From DASUPK01 sp963801055 (GTDB lineage: Bacteria > Actinomycetota > Thermoleophilia > Solirubrobacterales > 70-9), in assembly GCA_963801055.1 (NCBI GenBank), contig CAWDDE010000009.1:1-64000 (forward strand): a DNA stretch of 64,000 nucleotides, written 5' to 3'. Each line of letters begins with the position of its first letter. Positions within the stretch are counted from its first letter, which is position 1. Positions 34,985 through 43,930 of the stretch are shown here, in pieces. The notes under the pieces were generated by a model. That model was not told the DNA's origin and searched no databases. It worked only from the letters and a program-made list of their open reading frames with translations. Both the position numbers and the translations under genes were made by a program.

Positions 34985-36184
34985 TCACCTCTTGAATCGC
35001 GCTGCCTCCTCGTGGCCGGCGGTGGCGGAGCCCTCGCTGTAGGCATGGGCGCCGGCTCCGGCGAGCTTGCCGCCCTCGACGATCAGGTACTCCTCGCGGA
35101 TCGGCTTGCCCTCGAAGTGGCACTCGAGGATCTCCCTCGTCCCGGCGGCGTAGCGAGCCTGGGCCGAGAGGCTGGAGCCCGACGTGTGCGGGGTCATGCC
35201 ATGCCAGGGCATCGTCCGCCAGGGGTGGTCCTTGGGCGCCGGCTGAGGGAACCAGACGTCGCCCGCATAACCGGCGAGCTGTCCCGACTCGAGCGCTCGG
35301 GCGATCGCGTCGCGGTCGCAGATCTTGCCTCGCGCGGTGTTGACGATATAGGCGCCCCGCTTCATCCGGGCGAGCATCCGGTCGTCGAAGAGATTCTCGG
35401 TCTCGGGGTGGAGCGGAGCGTTGATCGTGACCACGTCGCACTGCCCCACCATCTCCTCGGGGGTCTCGTGGTAGGTGACGCCGAGCTCCTCCTCGACCTC
35501 GTCCGGCAGCCGGTGGCGGTCGGTGTAGTGAAGCCCGACGTCGAACGGCTTCAATCGGCGGAGCACCGCCGAACCGATGCGGCCGGCGCCGACGGTGCCG
35601 ACCTGCATCCCCTCGATGTCGTACTCACGTGAGACGCAGTCGGCGATGTTCCAGCCGCCGTCGACCACTGTCTTGTAGGAGGGGATGTAGTTGCGGACCA
35701 GCGCCAGGATCATCATCACGACGTGCTCGGAGACGCTGATCGAGTTGCAATAGGTGACCTCGGCAACCGTGATCCCGTGGTCGATTGCCGCCTGCAGATC
35801 GACGTGGTCCGAGCCGATACCCGCAGTGATCGACATCTTCAGGTTCGGCGCCTTGGCGATCCGCTCCGCGGTCAGGTAGGCGGGCCAGAAGGGCTGCGAG
35901 ATCACCACCTCCGCGTCGGGGAGATTCTGGTCGAACTCGGAGTCCTCACCGTCCTTGTGGGCGGTGACCACCAGCTCGTGGCCGGCGTCCTCCAGGAACT
36001 TGCGCAGGCCGAGCTCTCCCGAGACGCAGCCGAGCAGCTCGCCCGGCGAGAAGTCGATCGCGCTCGGGGTGGGGGTCGTCTGTCCGTCGGGGTATCGCTC
36101 GATCTTGGGGATCTCGTCGCGCGGGTAAGCGGGTGGATAGCCGTCCACCGGGTCGTCGTAGAGAACACAAACGATCTTCGCCAT
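34985..36184 (-). CDS. fdh: NAD-dependent formate dehydrogenase
   Basis: A 399-residue D-2-hydroxyacid dehydrogenase-fold enzyme oxidising formate to CO2 with NAD, without metal or selenium. Nearly every key residue of the Pseudomonas sp. 101 type is visible: QPFWPAY near 97-103, catalytic Asn147 in TYCNSISVSEH, coenzyme turn GAGRIG (199-204), Asp222 in HYTDRHRLP (selects NAD), Arg in NTARGKICD and the catalytic His in TPHTSGSSLSAQARYAAGT. It lies 5 bp after mgsC1 and ends the methylamine-oxidation chain: formate released by Fhs gives CO2 plus NADH. AGGCTGAT-type weak ribosome-binding site. Confidence 0.95.
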   Translation of the reverse strand: MAKIVCVLYDDPVDGYPPAYPRDEIPKIERYPDGQTTPTPSAIDFSPGELLGCVSGELGLRKFLEDAGHELVVTAHKDGEDSEFDQNLPDAEVVISQPFWPAYLTAERIAKAPNLKMSITAGIGSDHVDLQAAIDHGITVAEVTYCNSISVSEHVVMMILALVRNYIPSYKTVVDGGWNIADCVSREYDIEGMQVGTVGAGRIGSAVLRRLKPFDVGLHYTDRHRLPDEVEEELGVTYHETPEEMVGQCDVVTINAPLHPETENLFDDRMLARMKRGAYIVNTARGKICDRDAIARALESGQLAGYAGDVWFPQPAPKDHPWRTMPWHGMTPHTSGSSLSAQARYAAGTREILECHFEGKPIREEYLIVEGGKLAGAGAHAYSEGSATAGHEEAARFKR

Positions 36185-36189
36185 CTTGA

Positions 36190-37572
36190 TCAGCCTCCAT
36201 CCTGAGTTGACTGTCCGGGCACCCAGCCGGTGCCGGCGACAGGAATCTTGGCCATCGCCGCCGCCTCCAGCGTCAGCGCGACCATGTCCTCGGGCTCGAG
36301 GTTGTGCACGTGGGACTTGCCGCAGGCGCGGGCGATGGTCTGGGCCTCGAGCACCATCGCCCGCAGATAGTTCGCGATCCGGCGGCCGCCGAGCTCGGGG
36401 TCGAAGCGGCTGGCGAGCTCGTCGTCCTGGGTCGAGATCCCGACGGGGTCGCGGCCCTCGTGCCAGTCGTCATAGAAGCCCGCCGCGGTGCCGATCTTCT
36501 CGTACTCCCGCTCGAAGCGGTGGGAGTTGTCGCCGAGCGCAACGACGGCAGCCACCCCGATCGAGGCCGCGTCCGCGCCCAGCGCCAGCGCCTTGGCGAC
36601 GTCAGCGCCCGAGCGAATTCCCCCCGAGACGATCAGCTGCACCTTGCGGTGCATGCCGAGGTCCTGCAGCGAACGGACCGCCTCCGGGATCGCTGCCAGG
36701 ATCGGGATGCCGACGTGCTCGATGAAGACCTCCTGGCTGGCGGCGGTGCCGCCCTCCATGCCGTCGAGCACGATCACGTCGGCTCCGGCCTTGACCGCGA
36801 GGGCGACGTCGAAGTAGGTGCGCGTGGCGCCGATCTTCACGTAGATCGGCTTGCGCCAATCGGTGATCTCGCGGAGCTCCCCGATCTTGATCTCGAGGTC
36901 GTCTGGACCGGTCCAATCCGGGTGGCGGCAGGCGCTGCGCTGGTCGACCCCCTTCGGCAGGTCGCGCATCTCGGCAACCCGGTCCGAGATCTTCTGACCC
37001 ATCAGGATGCCGCCGCCACCCGGCTTCGCACCTTGGCCGACAACCACCTCGACGGCGTCGGCTCGGCGCAGGTCGTCCGGGTTCACCCCGTAGCGCGAGG
37101 GGAGGATCTGGTAGACGAGCTTGCTCGAGTGCTCGCGCTCCTCCGGGAGCATGCCGCCGTCGCCGGTGGTGGTGCTCGTCCCCATCGCGCTGGCGCCGCG
37201 GCCGAGCGCCTCCTTGGCGGGCGCCGAAAGCGCGCCGAAGCTCATCCCGGCGATCGTGATCGGGATCTCGAGGTGGATGGGCTCCTTCGCGAAGCGGGTG
37301 CCGAGCGTGACGTCCGTGGCGCAGCGTTCCCGGTAACCCTCCAGCGGGTAGCGCGAGACGCTCGCCCCGAGGAAGAGCAGGTCGTCGAAGTGCGGCACGC
37401 GGCGCTTGGCCCCGAAGCCGCGGATGTCATAGATCCCCTCCCGCGCCATCCTGTGGATCTCGTGGATCGCGTTCCGGTCGAACAGGGCCGACTCGCGCAG
37501 GCCCGGCTGCCAGCGATCGACCAGCTCCGGGTCGTACCCATCCTCTTTGCGCAGCGCGTCGAACTCGGTCAT
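36190..37572 (-). CDS. mgsC: FMN-binding glutamate-synthase-like subunit, copy 1 (MgsC/GlxD-like)
   Basis: A 460-residue protein equal to the FMN barrel of glutamate synthase: ITIAGMSFGALSAPAKEALGRGA, GDGGMLPEER, KPGGGGILMGQKI, YVKIGATRTYFDVALAVKAGADV, LDGMEGGTAASQEVF and IVSGGIRSGADVAKALALGAD. In the place where glutamate synthases bind a [3Fe-4S] cluster the sequence reads FYDDWHEGRDPVGISTQ (about 366-382) with no cysteine. In N-methylglutamate synthase (MgsABC) the corresponding subunit makes N-methylglutamate from glutamate and methylamine or gamma-glutamylmethylamide. Overlaps mgsB1 by one base; fdh follows after 5 bp. Confidence 0.85.
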   Translation of the reverse strand: MTEFDALRKEDGYDPELVDRWQPGLRESALFDRNAIHEIHRMAREGIYDIRGFGAKRRVPHFDDLLFLGASVSRYPLEGYRERCATDVTLGTRFAKEPIHLEIPITIAGMSFGALSAPAKEALGRGASAMGTSTTTGDGGMLPEEREHSSKLVYQILPSRYGVNPDDLRRADAVEVVVGQGAKPGGGGILMGQKISDRVAEMRDLPKGVDQRSACRHPDWTGPDDLEIKIGELREITDWRKPIYVKIGATRTYFDVALAVKAGADVIVLDGMEGGTAASQEVFIEHVGIPILAAIPEAVRSLQDLGMHRKVQLIVSGGIRSGADVAKALALGADAASIGVAAVVALGDNSHRFEREYEKIGTAAGFYDDWHEGRDPVGISTQDDELASRFDPELGGRRIANYLRAMVLEAQTIARACGKSHVHNLEPEDMVALTLEAAAMAKIPVAGTGWVPGQSTQDGG

Positions 37573-38273
37573 CAGAAGTCGCCCGCGTTGTCGACCTTGA
37601 AGTTGTATAGCTGACGAGCGGACCCGTAGCGCCGGAAGTCAGCGGGCCTCGCGTCCGCCTCCCCCAGCTCGAGCAGGCGGGTGAGCTCCGCCACGTGCTC
37701 GCTTCGCATCTCCTTCTCCACGCAGTCGGCGCCGAGTGCTGCAACCTCGCCGCGGACGTATACGTGAGCCTCATAGATCGAGTCCCCGAGGCCCTCGCCG
37801 GCATCGCCGCAGACGACGAGCGCGCCCTTCTGCGCCATGAACGCGCCGACGTGCCCGATCGAGCCGTGGACCACGATGTCGATCCCCTTCATCGAGATCC
37901 CGCAGCGGGCTGAGGCACTCCCCTTGATCACGAGCAAGCCGCCGCGGCCCGTAGCCCCGGCGGACTGACTGGCGTCGCCGTCCACGACGACCAGCCCCGA
38001 CATCATGTTCTCGGCCACGCCGACACCGCAATTGCCCGCCACCCGGACCGTCGCGAGCTTGTTCATCCCGGCGCAGTAGTAGCCGACGTGCCCGTCGATC
38101 TCGACCTCGAACTCGCCGTCCAGCCCGGCGGCGACCGCGTGGGCGCCCTCGGGGTTCTCGATCCGCCAGTGGGTGCGGCCTGCGCCGCCTGCTTCGTGGA
38201 GGCGCTGGTTCAGCTCCCTCACGGTCGTGGTCGTGAGGTCGACCGACTCGAGCGCGACGGGCGCCGTGCTCAC
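37572..38273 (-). CDS. mgsB: GXGXG domain protein, copy 1 (MgsB/GlxC-like)
   Basis: A 233-residue beta-helix like the C-terminal domain of glutamate synthase, made of repeated glycine turns: GYYCAGMNKLATVRVAGNCGVGVAENMMSG, GATGRGGLLVIKGSASARCG, GSIGHVGAFMAQKGALVVCGDAG. GTG 38273 overlaps the amidotransferase stop (GTGA); a longer open frame upstream is antisense and not conserved. It is the structural middle subunit of the three-part complex. Ends with FKVDNAGDF. Confidence 0.85.
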   Translation of the reverse strand: MSTAPVALESVDLTTTTVRELNQRLHEAGGAGRTHWRIENPEGAHAVAAGLDGEFEVEIDGHVGYYCAGMNKLATVRVAGNCGVGVAENMMSGLVVVDGDASQSAGATGRGGLLVIKGSASARCGISMKGIDIVVHGSIGHVGAFMAQKGALVVCGDAGEGLGDSIYEAHVYVRGEVAALGADCVEKEMRSEHVAELTRLLELGEADARPADFRRYGSARQLYNFKVDNAGDF

Positions 38274-39178
38274 GCTACCTTCGCCCGCTGCCAGGAATAG
38301 ACGCGCGCGGGCTCGGGTTCCCATTGGCGCGCGTCCTCGGCGCCGGGCAGCGTGGCGATCGCCCGGTACTCCGAGGCCATCGCCACCCAGTCGTCGGTCT
38401 CGGCCATCACCGCCGGCTTGCATGAGATCGGGTCGCGGAGCACCGCGAATCCGTCAGCCGTACCGACCGCGAAGGTGTAAAAGCCGTCGAGATCGGTCAG
38501 GCAGCGCTCCAGCGCGGTCTCGAGGTCGTCACCCTCCGAGAGCCGCCAGGTGAGGAAGCCGGCCGCGACCTCGGAGTCGTTGTCGGTCTGGAACTCGATC
38601 CCCTGGCTCCGCAGGAAGACGCGCAGCCGGTTGTGGTTGGAAAGCGAGCCGTTGTGGACCAGGCAGAGATCGAGTCCGGTCGAGAAGGGGTGGGAGTGCT
38701 CGGTGGTGACGCGGCTCTCGGTCGCCATCCGGGTGTGGCCGAGCGCGTGGGTGGCCGAGACCTGCTCCAGACCGAAGCGCTTGATGAAGTCGCGCGGGTC
38801 TCCGGCCTCCTTGTAGATCTCGATCCGCTCGCCGACGCTCATCACCCGTAGCTCGGGGTGGCGCGCGGCGAGCCAGCGCTGCAGCTGCTCGCCGTCGTCC
38901 TCGACGACGAACAGAGCGTGGGTGGCGCGCACCTCGGGTTCGCCCACGTCCCCGAAGCTCTCGGAGAGCTCCTTGCCGAGCTCGTGCCAGGGGTAGTCCT
39001 CCTGGGATGAGAACAGCGACACCTTGCACGACCCGGCGGGGGCGGGATCGCGGTAGAGGGCGACGCCGGCGCTGTCGGGGCCGCGCTCGGCGAGCTGCCC
39101 GAGCATCGCGCTCAGATGCGCGCCGAGGGTCTCCTCAACGGCGCTTGTCTTGCTGAACAGTCCGGCGATGCCGCACAT
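38270..39178 (-). CDS. mgsA: Class II glutamine amidotransferase, copy 1 (MgsA/GlxB-like)
   Basis: A 302-residue Ntn-type amidotransferase with the N-terminal catalytic cysteine (MCGIAGLFS), RGPDSAGVALYRD, then GHTRMATESRVTTEHSHPF, VHNGSLSNHNRLR and SEVAAGF, which hold glutamine in the PurF/GltB family. It has a long insert (about 50-145) compared with PurF domains. In Mgs it would free ammonia or methylamine from the amide substrate. Between glnT1 (15 bp gap) and mgsB1 (4 bp overlap). Confidence 0.87.
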   Translation of the reverse strand: MCGIAGLFSKTSAVEETLGAHLSAMLGQLAERGPDSAGVALYRDPAPAGSCKVSLFSSQEDYPWHELGKELSESFGDVGEPEVRATHALFVVEDDGEQLQRWLAARHPELRVMSVGERIEIYKEAGDPRDFIKRFGLEQVSATHALGHTRMATESRVTTEHSHPFSTGLDLCLVHNGSLSNHNRLRVFLRSQGIEFQTDNDSEVAAGFLTWRLSEGDDLETALERCLTDLDGFYTFAVGTADGFAVLRDPISCKPAVMAETDDWVAMASEYRAIATLPGAEDARQWEPEPARVYSWQRAKVA

Positions 39179-39193
39179 GGGTGAACCTCGCTC

Positions 39194-40564
39194 TCACGCG
39201 AGCAGCAGGTAGCGGTCGATCTCCCACTTGGTGATCTGCTCGTGAGCCTGCTGCCACTCGCGACGTTTGCAGCGGATGAAGTAGTCGACGTAGTCCTCGT
39301 CTCCGACCGAGCCGAAGGCTTCGCGAAGCACCTCGTCGCCCTCCAGCTCGCGGGTCGCGTCGAGGAGGTTGGGCGGGAGCGTCTCGATGCCCAGCTTCTT
39401 GCGGTCCTCCTCGCTGGTCTCGTACATGTTGATGTTCGTCGGCTCTCCCGGGTCGAGGCCGTTCTCGATCCCGTCGAGGCCGGCGGCGAGCACCGCTGTG
39501 GCCGCGAGGTAGGGGTTGCAGGCGCCGTCGACCGTCCTGTCCTCGATCCGGCCCTCCGCGGGGATGCGGAGCATCACCGTCCGGTTGTTCCAGCCGTAGC
39601 TGACATAAGCGGGAGCCCAGGTTGCGCCGCTGGTTGGAGCTCCGATCACGAGCCGCTTGTAGGAGTTCACGGACGGCGCCGTCAGCGCGATGTAGGCCTT
39701 GGCGTGCTTCTTCAGTCCGGCAAGGAACTGGTAGCCCTGCTCGCTCAACCCCATCCCCCGCGCGTCTTTCTCGCGGTCTTCGAGGAAGACGTTGGTCTCC
39801 CCGTCCCAGAGGCTCATGTGCATGTGGCAGCCGTTGCCGGTCAGGTTGCCAAAGGGCTTCGGCATGAAGGTGGCGATCAGCCCGCGCTCCTGTGCCATCG
39901 CCTCCACCATGTAGCGGTAGAAGATCGCGCGATCACCGCTGGTCAGGGGGTCGGCGGGACCAAAGTTCTGCTCGAACTGCCCATTGGCGTCCTCGTGGTC
40001 GGTTGCGTACAGCTCCCATCCCAGCGAGTTGACGTTCTTGATGACGTCGGAGACGAAGTCGAAGCTCCGGGTCAGGGCACGAATGTCGTAGCAGGGAAGC
40101 TCGAGGGTGTCGAGGTCGTCGGCGATCTTGATGCCGCCGTCCTCCGTCCTGCGCAGCAGGAAGTACTCGAGCTCGTAGCCGATCTTGAACTGGTAGCCCG
40201 CGTCCTCACAGCGCTTCATCTGGTGGCGCAGGATCGTGCGCGGGCAATACGGCCACTCCTCTCCTTCGACGGTGGCGTCCGAGGCGAACCAGCCGACGTT
40301 GGGCTTCCAGGGCAGCTTCGTGAAGGAGCCGACGTCGGGCATCGCGATCAGGTCGGGGTCGCTCGGCTGCTGGCCGATGTCGCCGGCGGCGAACCCGGCG
40401 AAGCCGGCGCCGTCGGTGAACAGCGACTCGAGCTCCTCGGCCGGGATCAGCTTGGCGCTCGGTCTCGCGTGCATGTCGACGAAGTTCGCGAACAGGAACT
40501 CGATGCCGTCGTCCTTCACGGCCTTGCGGACATCGTCGGCTGTTGGGCGGGCGTTGGTGCTCAT
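39194..40564 (-). CDS. glnT: Glutamine-synthetase-family enzyme, copy 1 (GlnT type III / gamma-glutamylmethylamide synthetase-like)
   Basis: A 456-residue ATP-dependent glutamate-amine ligase. Active-site motifs: TDGAGF near 50-55 (ammonium-side loop), IGYELEYFLL (metal Glu pair), NGQFEQNFGPADPL, GNGCHMHMSLWDG (ATP/metal His), SVNSYKRLVIG and EDRTVDGACNPYLAATAVLAAGLDG. The type III GlnT family includes gamma-glutamylmethylamide synthetase, which fits the adjacent mgs genes. ATG 40564 is used; the frame is open 36 bases further up through a palindrome. First gene of glnT-mgsABC-fdh. Exact amine unproven. Confidence 0.85.
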   Translation of the reverse strand: MSTNARPTADDVRKAVKDDGIEFLFANFVDMHARPSAKLIPAEELESLFTDGAGFAGFAAGDIGQQPSDPDLIAMPDVGSFTKLPWKPNVGWFASDATVEGEEWPYCPRTILRHQMKRCEDAGYQFKIGYELEYFLLRRTEDGGIKIADDLDTLELPCYDIRALTRSFDFVSDVIKNVNSLGWELYATDHEDANGQFEQNFGPADPLTSGDRAIFYRYMVEAMAQERGLIATFMPKPFGNLTGNGCHMHMSLWDGETNVFLEDREKDARGMGLSEQGYQFLAGLKKHAKAYIALTAPSVNSYKRLVIGAPTSGATWAPAYVSYGWNNRTVMLRIPAEGRIEDRTVDGACNPYLAATAVLAAGLDGIENGLDPGEPTNINMYETSEEDRKKLGIETLPPNLLDATRELEGDEVLREAFGSVGDEDYVDYFIRCKRREWQQAHEQITKWEIDRYLLLA

Positions 40565-40641
40565 GCCTGTATGTATGCCACACAGGCGGCGCCCCGGCAA
40601 TGGTCTGCCCCGCCAGGATTGTCCGGGACTGTATGTAAGCC
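40565..40641. promoter_or_regulatory. Candidate operators upstream of glnT1
   Basis: A 13-base direct repeat CTGTATGTAWGCC occurs at 40567-40579 and 40629-40641 (12 of 13 identical). The first copy sits inside an inverted repeat GCCTGT (40565-40570) ... ACAGGC (40582-40587) directly above the glnT1 start codon. The layout is that of a tandem repressor site. The GntR regulator at 48239 is a candidate ligand. Confidence 0.45.
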
Positions 40642-40725
40642 GGGGACATAGCCCATGTTGATCCGCTCTCCGGAGGAGTCAGCGGTCATGGCGGCAGTCA
40701 CAAGATGCTTCGGTTCTTTTGCGCG

Positions 40726-40747
40726 ATTGGACCAATTTGTCTAGTAT
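40726..40747 (+). promoter_or_regulatory. Probable promoter/operator of the soxDAGB-like operon
   Basis: TAGTAT (40742-40747) is a good -10 box 46 bases before the ATG of the delta-subunit gene. A perfect palindrome ATTGG-A-CCAAT (40726-40736) covers the upstream promoter region and could be an activator or repressor site. No convincing -35 box at normal spacing. Confidence 0.4.
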
Positions 40748-40793
40748 GACGCAAGAAGAGGTAAGTTGACGGGCCAACAGCAGCAATAGCGCC

Positions 40794-41045
40794 ATGTCGT
40801 TTCTGCTCACATGTCCCAACTGTGGCCCGCGGGAGGTCACCGATTTCGTCTTCGGCGGCGAGGTGGTACCGCGTCCGTCCAGCAAGCCGTCCCGGCGGCA
40901 GCTCAACACCTACAACTACTTCCGCCGCAACCTGGCGGGCGTCCAGCGCGAGTGGTGGTACCACCGGTCGGGCTGCCGGGCCTGGTTCGTGGCAGATCGG
41001 GACACCACCACGAACCAGGTGAGCTGGGTCGGGTTGCCCGAATGA
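40794..41045 (+). CDS. soxD: Sarcosine oxidase delta-subunit-like protein (MgdB-like)
   Basis: An 83-residue zinc subunit of heterotetrameric sarcosine oxidase/N-methylglutamate dehydrogenase. Cys7 and Cys10 (LTCPNCG), His57 and Cys61 (YHRSGCRAWF) match the zinc ligands known in the Corynebacterium enzyme (Cys6, Cys9, His59, Cys63). VVPRPS and EWWYHRSGCR are the family hallmarks. It is the first gene of the operon and its TGA overlaps the alpha-subunit ATG (ATGA). Confidence 0.92.
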   Translation: MSFLLTCPNCGPREVTDFVFGGEVVPRPSSKPSRRQLNTYNYFRRNLAGVQREWWYHRSGCRAWFVADRDTTTNQVSWVGLPE

Positions 41046-43930
41046 GCGACCGCCTGCCACCCGGCACCAGTGAGCGAATCGACCGCCGCCGTGCGGTCTC
41101 CTTCGAGTTCGACGGGAGGCGTGTTGATGCGTACGAGGGGGACACAATCGGCTCTGCGCTTCATGCGTCCGGCCGACGGGTGATATCCCGCAGCTTCAAG
41201 TACCACCGGCCCCGGGGGCTGCTCTGCTGCGCCGGCCAGTGCCCGAACTGCCTGGTCGAGGTGGACGGCTGGCCCGGCGTCCGAGCCTGCACCGAACCCG
41301 TTCGCCAGGGGATGGACGTCAGGCACATGAACGCGAGCCCCTCGCTGCGGTTCGACCTGATGAGGGGCACGGATCTCCTCGGCAGCCGGCTCACCCCGCC
41401 GGGCTTCTACTACAAGACCTTCTTCCGCCCGCGCCGCCTGTGGCCGCTGTACGAGAAGGTTTTGCGGGCCGCGGCGGGCCTCGGCAGGCTGCCGAAGAAA
41501 CAGGCCGAGCGCAAGTGGCACACCGAGTACCGCCGGCGGCATGCGGACGTGCTCGTGATCGGAGGCGGGATGGCCGGCATGGCCGCTGCGCTGCAAGCCG
41601 CCGAGCTGGACGCCGATGTGGTGCTGGTCGACGATGGCCCGGAGCTCGGCGGGGCGCTGCTCGCCGGCAGGTCGGCCGGTGCGGCAAGACAGCTGGCAGG
41701 GAAGGTGCGCGACGCCGGAGTGGAGGTGCTGGCGCCGGCGGCTGCGATCGGCTATTTCGACGGGCTCGTGCCGGTCTGGTGTGGCAGCACGCTGCATCAG
41801 ATCCGGGCCCAGGCCCAGATCACCGCCACCGGCTCGATCGAGCAGCCCCTGATGTTCGAGGGCAACGACCTGCCCGGCGTGATGCTCTGCTCGGGCGCAG
41901 AGCGACTCGCCGCGCTCTACGGAGTGCGGCCCGGGAACCGCGCCGTGGTCGCAACCACAACTGACCGCGGCCTGGAGTCCGCCCTCGCCCTGTACGAGGC
42001 CGGCGTCACCGTGGCGGCGGTCGCCGACGCCCGCCCCAGCGGGGGCGATGGCGAGCTGGAGGCCCGGATCGAAAGGGAGGGGATCCCGCTGCTGCGCGGC
42101 ACCGTCCTGGTCAGGGCCTTCGGCCGCAAGCAGGTCAAGGGCGTGGTGGTCGCCAAGCTCGCTGATGACGGCCGTCCCGATCCCGAGGCCGAGCGCGGCC
42201 TCGATTGCGACCTGGTCGCGGTCTCCGGGGGCAGCGTGCCGTCCGGTTCGCTCCTCCTTCAGGCCGGCGCCAAGGCCCGGTGGGATCCAAAAAGCGGGGC
42301 GTACGTCCCAGGCGAGACCCCCCCGGGGATCTACGCGGTGGGCGGCGTCGCAGGTCACGCCTCACGGGTCGACGCCGAGGCGTCCGGTGCGATCGCGGGT
42401 GCCGAGGCCGCCCTTTCGCTGGGCTACGGCGACGATCGCGCCCGCGCCGGGCTCGCCGCCGCCCGCGAGGCGTTGGGGCATGTGGCCGACGATGGGGTCC
42501 GCGCGGAGCCTCCGGCGGCCGCAGGCGCCAGCCGCGGCCACGGGAAGTGCTTCGCCTGTCTCTGCGAGGACGTCACCACCGACGACATCGACTTCTCGAT
42601 CGACGAGGGATTCGACTCCCTGGAGCTGCTGAAGCGCTACACCACGGTGACCATGGGCCCCTGTCAGGGGCGGATGTGCCAGCTCGCCTCGATCCGCAAG
42701 GTGGCCGAGCACACGGGCCAGCCGGTCGAGGAGGTTGGGTTGACCACCGCGAGACCGCCGTGGTCGAGCGTGCCGATGGGAGCGCTGGCGGGCCGGCCCT
42801 TCGAGCCGGCGAAGCGCTCCGCGGTCCACGGGCGGCACCGCGAGCTCGGGGGCGACGTGCTCTGGGCGGGCGACTGGCGCCGTCCCTACGACTACGGCGA
42901 TCCAAGGGGTGAGACGATGGCCGTCCACGACGGTGCCGGCCTGATCGACGTCTCCACCCTGGGGAAGCTGATCGTGCGCGGTCCCGACGCCGACCGCTTC
43001 CTCAACCTGCTCTACCCCAACCGGTTCGACAATCTGAAGCCGGGCCGGATTCGCTACGGGGTGCTCGGCGACGACGCCGGGCGGATCGCCGATGACGGCA
43101 CCATCTGCCGGCTCGACGAGCTGTCGTATTACGTCACGACCACCTCCAGCGGGGCCGACGCGGTCGAGGCCTGGTTCTCCTGGTGGCTTGCGGAGTGGGA
43201 CCTGAACGTTCACCTCACGGACGTCAGTCAGGGCCTCGCGGCGTTCAACCTCGCGGGGCCTCGCTCCCGCGAGATCCTCTCCGGACTCACCGAGCTCGAC
43301 TGCTCGAACGACGCGTTCAGCTACCTCGACGGGAAGCGAGCCCACGTGGCCGGAGTCCCCTGCCTGCTGTTACGGATCGGATTCGTGGGGGAGCTGGGAT
43401 ATGAGCTCCACTGCCCCGGCTCACTGGCGGAGGATCTCTGGGACGCCCTGATCGAGGCCGGTGAGCCCCATGGCATCAGGCCGTTCGGTCTCGAGCCGCA
43501 GCGCGTGCTGCGCCTCCAGAAGATGCACATCCTCGTCGGCCAGGACACAGACGCCGAGTCCAACCCGCTGGAGGCCGCGATGCCGTGGATCGTCAAGCTC
43601 GACAAGGACGAGGACTTCATCGGCCGATGGGCGCTGGAGCTGGTCCAGGAGCGGGGAGACGAGAACAAACTGGTCGGCTTCACGATGGCCAACGGGGCAG
43701 TGCCGACGGAGGGCGCCGCCGTGGTCGGCGACGGCGACCAGCCGGTCGGGCGGGTCACCTCCTCGCGCTTCTCCCCCAAGCTCGAGAAGACGATCGGGAT
43801 GGCCTGGGTCCCGGCCGCGCTGGCCGAGGACGGGACCGAAATCACGTTGGCCGACAATGGGCGGCGGCTGCGAGCCCAGGTGCAGACGGCGCCGTTCTAC
43901 GACCCCGACCAGGAGCGGCTGCGCGGATGA
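41042..43930 (+). CDS. soxA: Sarcosine oxidase alpha-subunit-like protein (MgdC-like) with two iron-sulfur motifs
   Basis: A 962-residue multidomain protein. (1) Residues ~15-95: ferredoxin-like domain with C62/C63, C67, C70 and C83 in LLCCAGQCPNC and VRACTEP, a complete [2Fe-2S] set. (2) ~165-480: Rossmann/dinucleotide domain (VLVIGGGMAGMAAALQAAEL, later IYAVGGVAGHA). (3) ~500-560: BFD-like segment with C506-x-C508 and C541-x4-C546 (CLCEDV, GPCQGRMC). (4) ~600-960: folate-binding aminomethyltransferase (GcvT-like) domain that takes the methylene group onto tetrahydrofolate. The classical oxidase alpha chain lacks such cysteine sets, pointing to a dehydrogenase. Overlaps both neighbours. Confidence 0.9.
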   Translation: MSDRLPPGTSERIDRRRAVSFEFDGRRVDAYEGDTIGSALHASGRRVISRSFKYHRPRGLLCCAGQCPNCLVEVDGWPGVRACTEPVRQGMDVRHMNASPSLRFDLMRGTDLLGSRLTPPGFYYKTFFRPRRLWPLYEKVLRAAAGLGRLPKKQAERKWHTEYRRRHADVLVIGGGMAGMAAALQAAELDADVVLVDDGPELGGALLAGRSAGAARQLAGKVRDAGVEVLAPAAAIGYFDGLVPVWCGSTLHQIRAQAQITATGSIEQPLMFEGNDLPGVMLCSGAERLAALYGVRPGNRAVVATTTDRGLESALALYEAGVTVAAVADARPSGGDGELEARIEREGIPLLRGTVLVRAFGRKQVKGVVVAKLADDGRPDPEAERGLDCDLVAVSGGSVPSGSLLLQAGAKARWDPKSGAYVPGETPPGIYAVGGVAGHASRVDAEASGAIAGAEAALSLGYGDDRARAGLAAAREALGHVADDGVRAEPPAAAGASRGHGKCFACLCEDVTTDDIDFSIDEGFDSLELLKRYTTVTMGPCQGRMCQLASIRKVAEHTGQPVEEVGLTTARPPWSSVPMGALAGRPFEPAKRSAVHGRHRELGGDVLWAGDWRRPYDYGDPRGETMAVHDGAGLIDVSTLGKLIVRGPDADRFLNLLYPNRFDNLKPGRIRYGVLGDDAGRIADDGTICRLDELSYYVTTTSSGADAVEAWFSWWLAEWDLNVHLTDVSQGLAAFNLAGPRSREILSGLTELDCSNDAFSYLDGKRAHVAGVPCLLLRIGFVGELGYELHCPGSLAEDLWDALIEAGEPHGIRPFGLEPQRVLRLQKMHILVGQDTDAESNPLEAAMPWIVKLDKDEDFIGRWALELVQERGDENKLVGFTMANGAVPTEGAAVVGDGDQPVGRVTSSRFSPKLEKTIGMAWVPAALAEDGTEITLADNGRRLRAQVQTAPFYDPDQERLRG

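Noticed and set aside
40811..41041. Plus-strand frame joining the delta and alpha subunit regions as one long protein
   Set aside because: The first ~77 codons are the wrong frame of the delta-subunit gene; alpha begins at ATG 41042 overlapping the delta stop.
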